From assembly GCA_029932035.1 (NCBI GenBank), contig JAOZQV010000166.1, positions 1 through 8,007 on the forward strand: DNA of 8,007 nucleotides, written 5' to 3'. This DNA is from Deltaproteobacteria bacterium (GTDB lineage: Bacteria; Desulfobacterota; DSM-4660; Desulfatiglandales; Desulfatiglandaceae). The stretch's first letter is position 1. Each line of letters starts with the position of its first letter. Of the stretch, positions 6,706 to 8,007 are shown piece after piece. The translations under genes were made by a program, and so were the position numbers. Below the pieces are notes generated by a model, which saw nothing but the letters and a program-made list of their open reading frames with translations, did not search any database and was not told the DNA's origin.

Positions 6706-7832
6706 AGATAAAGACCCTTGTTATTCTGTTGATTGTCTTAGGGGTTCTTGCGGGAGCAGGAGCTCTGATCATCCGTTTACAGAACAGCTCCTCTTCCTCA
6801 GGAGAGATGGGGGCATATCTACTGAAACAGCTTCCGGCCAATGACGTTGCTTCCATTATCATCGAGACACCGGCGGACACGGTTTCCCTGATAAAAAAGG
6901 GAGACTCGTGGGTCGTGGAAGAGCGTTTCGGGTATCCGGCTGATTTCTCTAAGATCTCCGACCTTGTGAGAACTTTAAAACAGGTTAAAGTTGGGCGCAG
7001 ATTTGAGTCTTCTGAAAAGATCTTAGGGCGGCTATCCCTGAAATCCCCCAATGACACAGGGACTCCGGAAGATGGAAGAGGGACCTGGATACGGATGAAG
7101 GACAAGGAAGAGAAGTCTGTGCTGGGCATCTTGTTAGGTAAAACCAGGATGAAAGGGAAAGAGAAAAAGATGCCTGACGGCCAGTATGTGATGTTGAGCA
7201 AGGGCCCCGAGATTTATCTGATCGACACGATCCTGTCATCTTTTGAGACCGGACCATCGTCCTGGCTGGCAAAAAGCCCGGTTAAGGTTGATGCCAAAGA
7301 GGTTAAAAGTATCTCGTGTACGGGCCCAGAAGGAAAGTCGGTGCGTTATAGGTTTGAGCGGGCCGGTAAAGGGAAAGACTTTGAATTGATCGATCCGTCC
7401 ATCAACCAGGAAATCAAGAAATCTTCTCTCAACCGGCTGTCGAATGCCTTATCCTCGCTCCAGATCAAGGACGTGGAAAATCCCTCGGCCCCGTCGAAAT
7501 CGATCGAGAAGGAGACCTCTCCCCTGTTGGAGTACCATCTTTTTAACGGGTTGACCTATCGTGTCTATCCAGGGAAGGCCTGCTCAGGGGCCAAGCCCTG
7601 CTATTTGCGAATTGGAGTAGATTATCACAAGCCCGACCCTGTGAAAGGGGAAAAAGCTCAAGCCGCCTCATCCGGGAAGGAGTCGCCTGCTACGGAAAAA
7701 AGTGAGGAAGAACTAACTGCTGAGGCAACAGAAGAAAATGCCCGAGTGAGCCACTGGGTCTATGTAATCCCGGAGTGGCAACACAACGCCTTTTTTACAA
7801 ATTTGGATCAGCTACTGGAAAAAAAGCCGTAA
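6702..7832 (+). CDS. DUF4340 domain-containing membrane-anchored protein
   Basis: A single N-terminal membrane anchor (about residues 4-26, after MKIK) precedes an extracytoplasmic region of about 350 residues. There is no lipobox Cys, so it is anchored by the helix. The segment DTVSLIKKGDSWVVEE (59-74), then YPADFSKISDLVRTLKQVKV (78-97), is the typical DUF4340 unit, with the conserved GDSW. A second, similar block appears around 215-256 (KDFELIDP ... LNRLSNALSSLQIKDV). Two cysteines, C294 and C300, occur close together and could form a disulfide outside the cytoplasm. A low-complexity Glu/Ala/Ser stretch (about 313-347) precedes the C-terminal HWVYVIPEWQHNAF. The gene overlaps the gldG-like gene by 4 bases (ATGA), with AGGAAG 11 bases upstream, and is the last of the operon. 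DUF4340 proteins often follow GldG-like genes; a role as an accessory subunit of that ABC complex is inference. Confidence 0.87.
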   Translation: MKIKTLVILLIVLGVLAGAGALIIRLQNSSSSSGEMGAYLLKQLPANDVASIIIETPADTVSLIKKGDSWVVEERFGYPADFSKISDLVRTLKQVKVGRRFESSEKILGRLSLKSPNDTGTPEDGRGTWIRMKDKEEKSVLGILLGKTRMKGKEKKMPDGQYVMLSKGPEIYLIDTILSSFETGPSSWLAKSPVKVDAKEVKSISCTGPEGKSVRYRFERAGKGKDFELIDPSINQEIKKSSLNRLSNALSSLQIKDVENPSAPSKSIEKETSPLLEYHLFNGLTYRVYPGKACSGAKPCYLRIGVDYHKPDPVKGEKAQAASSGKESPATEKSEEELTAEATEENARVSHWVYVIPEWQHNAFFTNLDQLLEKKP

Positions 7833-7838
7833 ACGGCT
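7819..7838 (-). terminator. Intrinsic terminator of the minus-strand gene
   Basis: Read on the minus strand, AGCCG, a TTTA loop and CGGCT form a 5-bp stem (7838-7825). The last stem T is followed by six more (A7819-A7824 on the plus strand). The stem is short but GC-rich, and the uridine run is good. It overlaps the TAG stop of the minus-strand gene and the last codons and TAA stop of the DUF4340 gene. On the plus strand no T run follows, so it probably serves the minus-strand gene. Confidence 0.6.
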
Positions 7839-8007
7839 ACTTATCCCCCGACTTCTTTGGCGCTGCATCTGAGATCTCCTCAGGCAGAATAGTGCATTCT
7901 CCTTTTGCATTGCGATATGGAATAGCTTTTAGAAATGTCCCAAGTTTTCCATTCTCTCCAATTCGCCATAACCGGCCAGTGGCTGTATCAAGCATAAACT
8001 GGTCTTT
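7837..8007 (-). CDS. 3' end of an unrecognised gene, cut by the window edge
   Basis: Reading the minus strand in frame from 8007 gives 56 codons without a stop, ending at a TAG at 7837-7839. The peptide starts KDQFMLDTATGRLWRIGENG and ends PKKSGDK. The FMLDTATGRLW stretch resembles a short beta-strand motif seen in many small hypothetical and exported proteins, but I cannot assign a family. Support for it being real comes from coding-like composition, a convergent terminator placed exactly at its stop, and the absence of any other gene here. It converges on the DUF4340 gene with only 4 bases between the two stop codons. The start and most of the protein lie outside the window. Confidence 0.65.
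   Translation of the reverse strand, partial: KDQFMLDTATGRLWRIGENGKLGTFLKAIPYRNAKGECTILPEEISDAAPKKSGDK

Noticed and set aside
6692..7201. 169-codon minus-strand reading frame opposite the DUF4340 gene
   Set aside because: It lies entirely antisense to a well-supported gene in a tight operon, and its Ser/Pro/Arg-rich sequence matches what a shadow frame gives.

Overview
The window looks like chromosomal DNA of mid GC content from a Gram-negative bacterium. The combination of a TAXI-type binding protein, a YcaO protein with C-terminal TPRs, and a GldA/GldF/GldG-like ABC cluster ending in a DUF4340 protein fits the Desulfobacterota (former Deltaproteobacteria) best. That assignment is inference from family associations; there is no rRNA or marker gene here. 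No phage, transposase, tRNA, rRNA or CRISPR signature is visible.

Layout. Bases 1-128 are a non-coding leader with a small hairpin just before a strong ribosome binding site. Bases 129-1112 encode a secreted TAXI-family solute-binding protein of a TRAP transporter, with no membrane subunits in view. A 101-base gap with an imperfect hairpin leads to a YcaO-domain protein with C-terminal TPRs (1214-2947, probably a TTG start; an ATG at 1178 is the alternative). A 138-base gap (2948-3085) carries a five-copy 7-bp tandem repeat directly before the next ribosome binding site. Then comes a compact four-gene operon: ABC ATPase (3086-4042), six-TM ABC-2 permease (4039-4785), GldG-like membrane-anchored auxiliary protein (4819-6705) and DUF4340 membrane-anchored protein (6702-7832). 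Two junctions are 4-base ATGA overlaps and the third is a 33-base gap with a strong Shine-Dalgarno. A convergent gene, seen only as its last 56 codons, enters from the right edge on the minus strand (7837-8007). Its probable intrinsic terminator lies over the stop codons of both convergent genes.

How the genes may work together. The four ABC genes very probably form one membrane complex: a cytoplasmic ATPase, a small permease, and two proteins with large extracytoplasmic parts. It resembles the GldA-GldF-GldG complex of gliding bacteroidetes, but outside that group the substrate is unknown, and this is the best candidate here for a poorly described system. The TAXI protein and the YcaO-TPR protein are adjacent and co-directional but have no obvious functional link. 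The YcaO protein has neither a TfuA partner nor a recognisable precursor peptide in the window.
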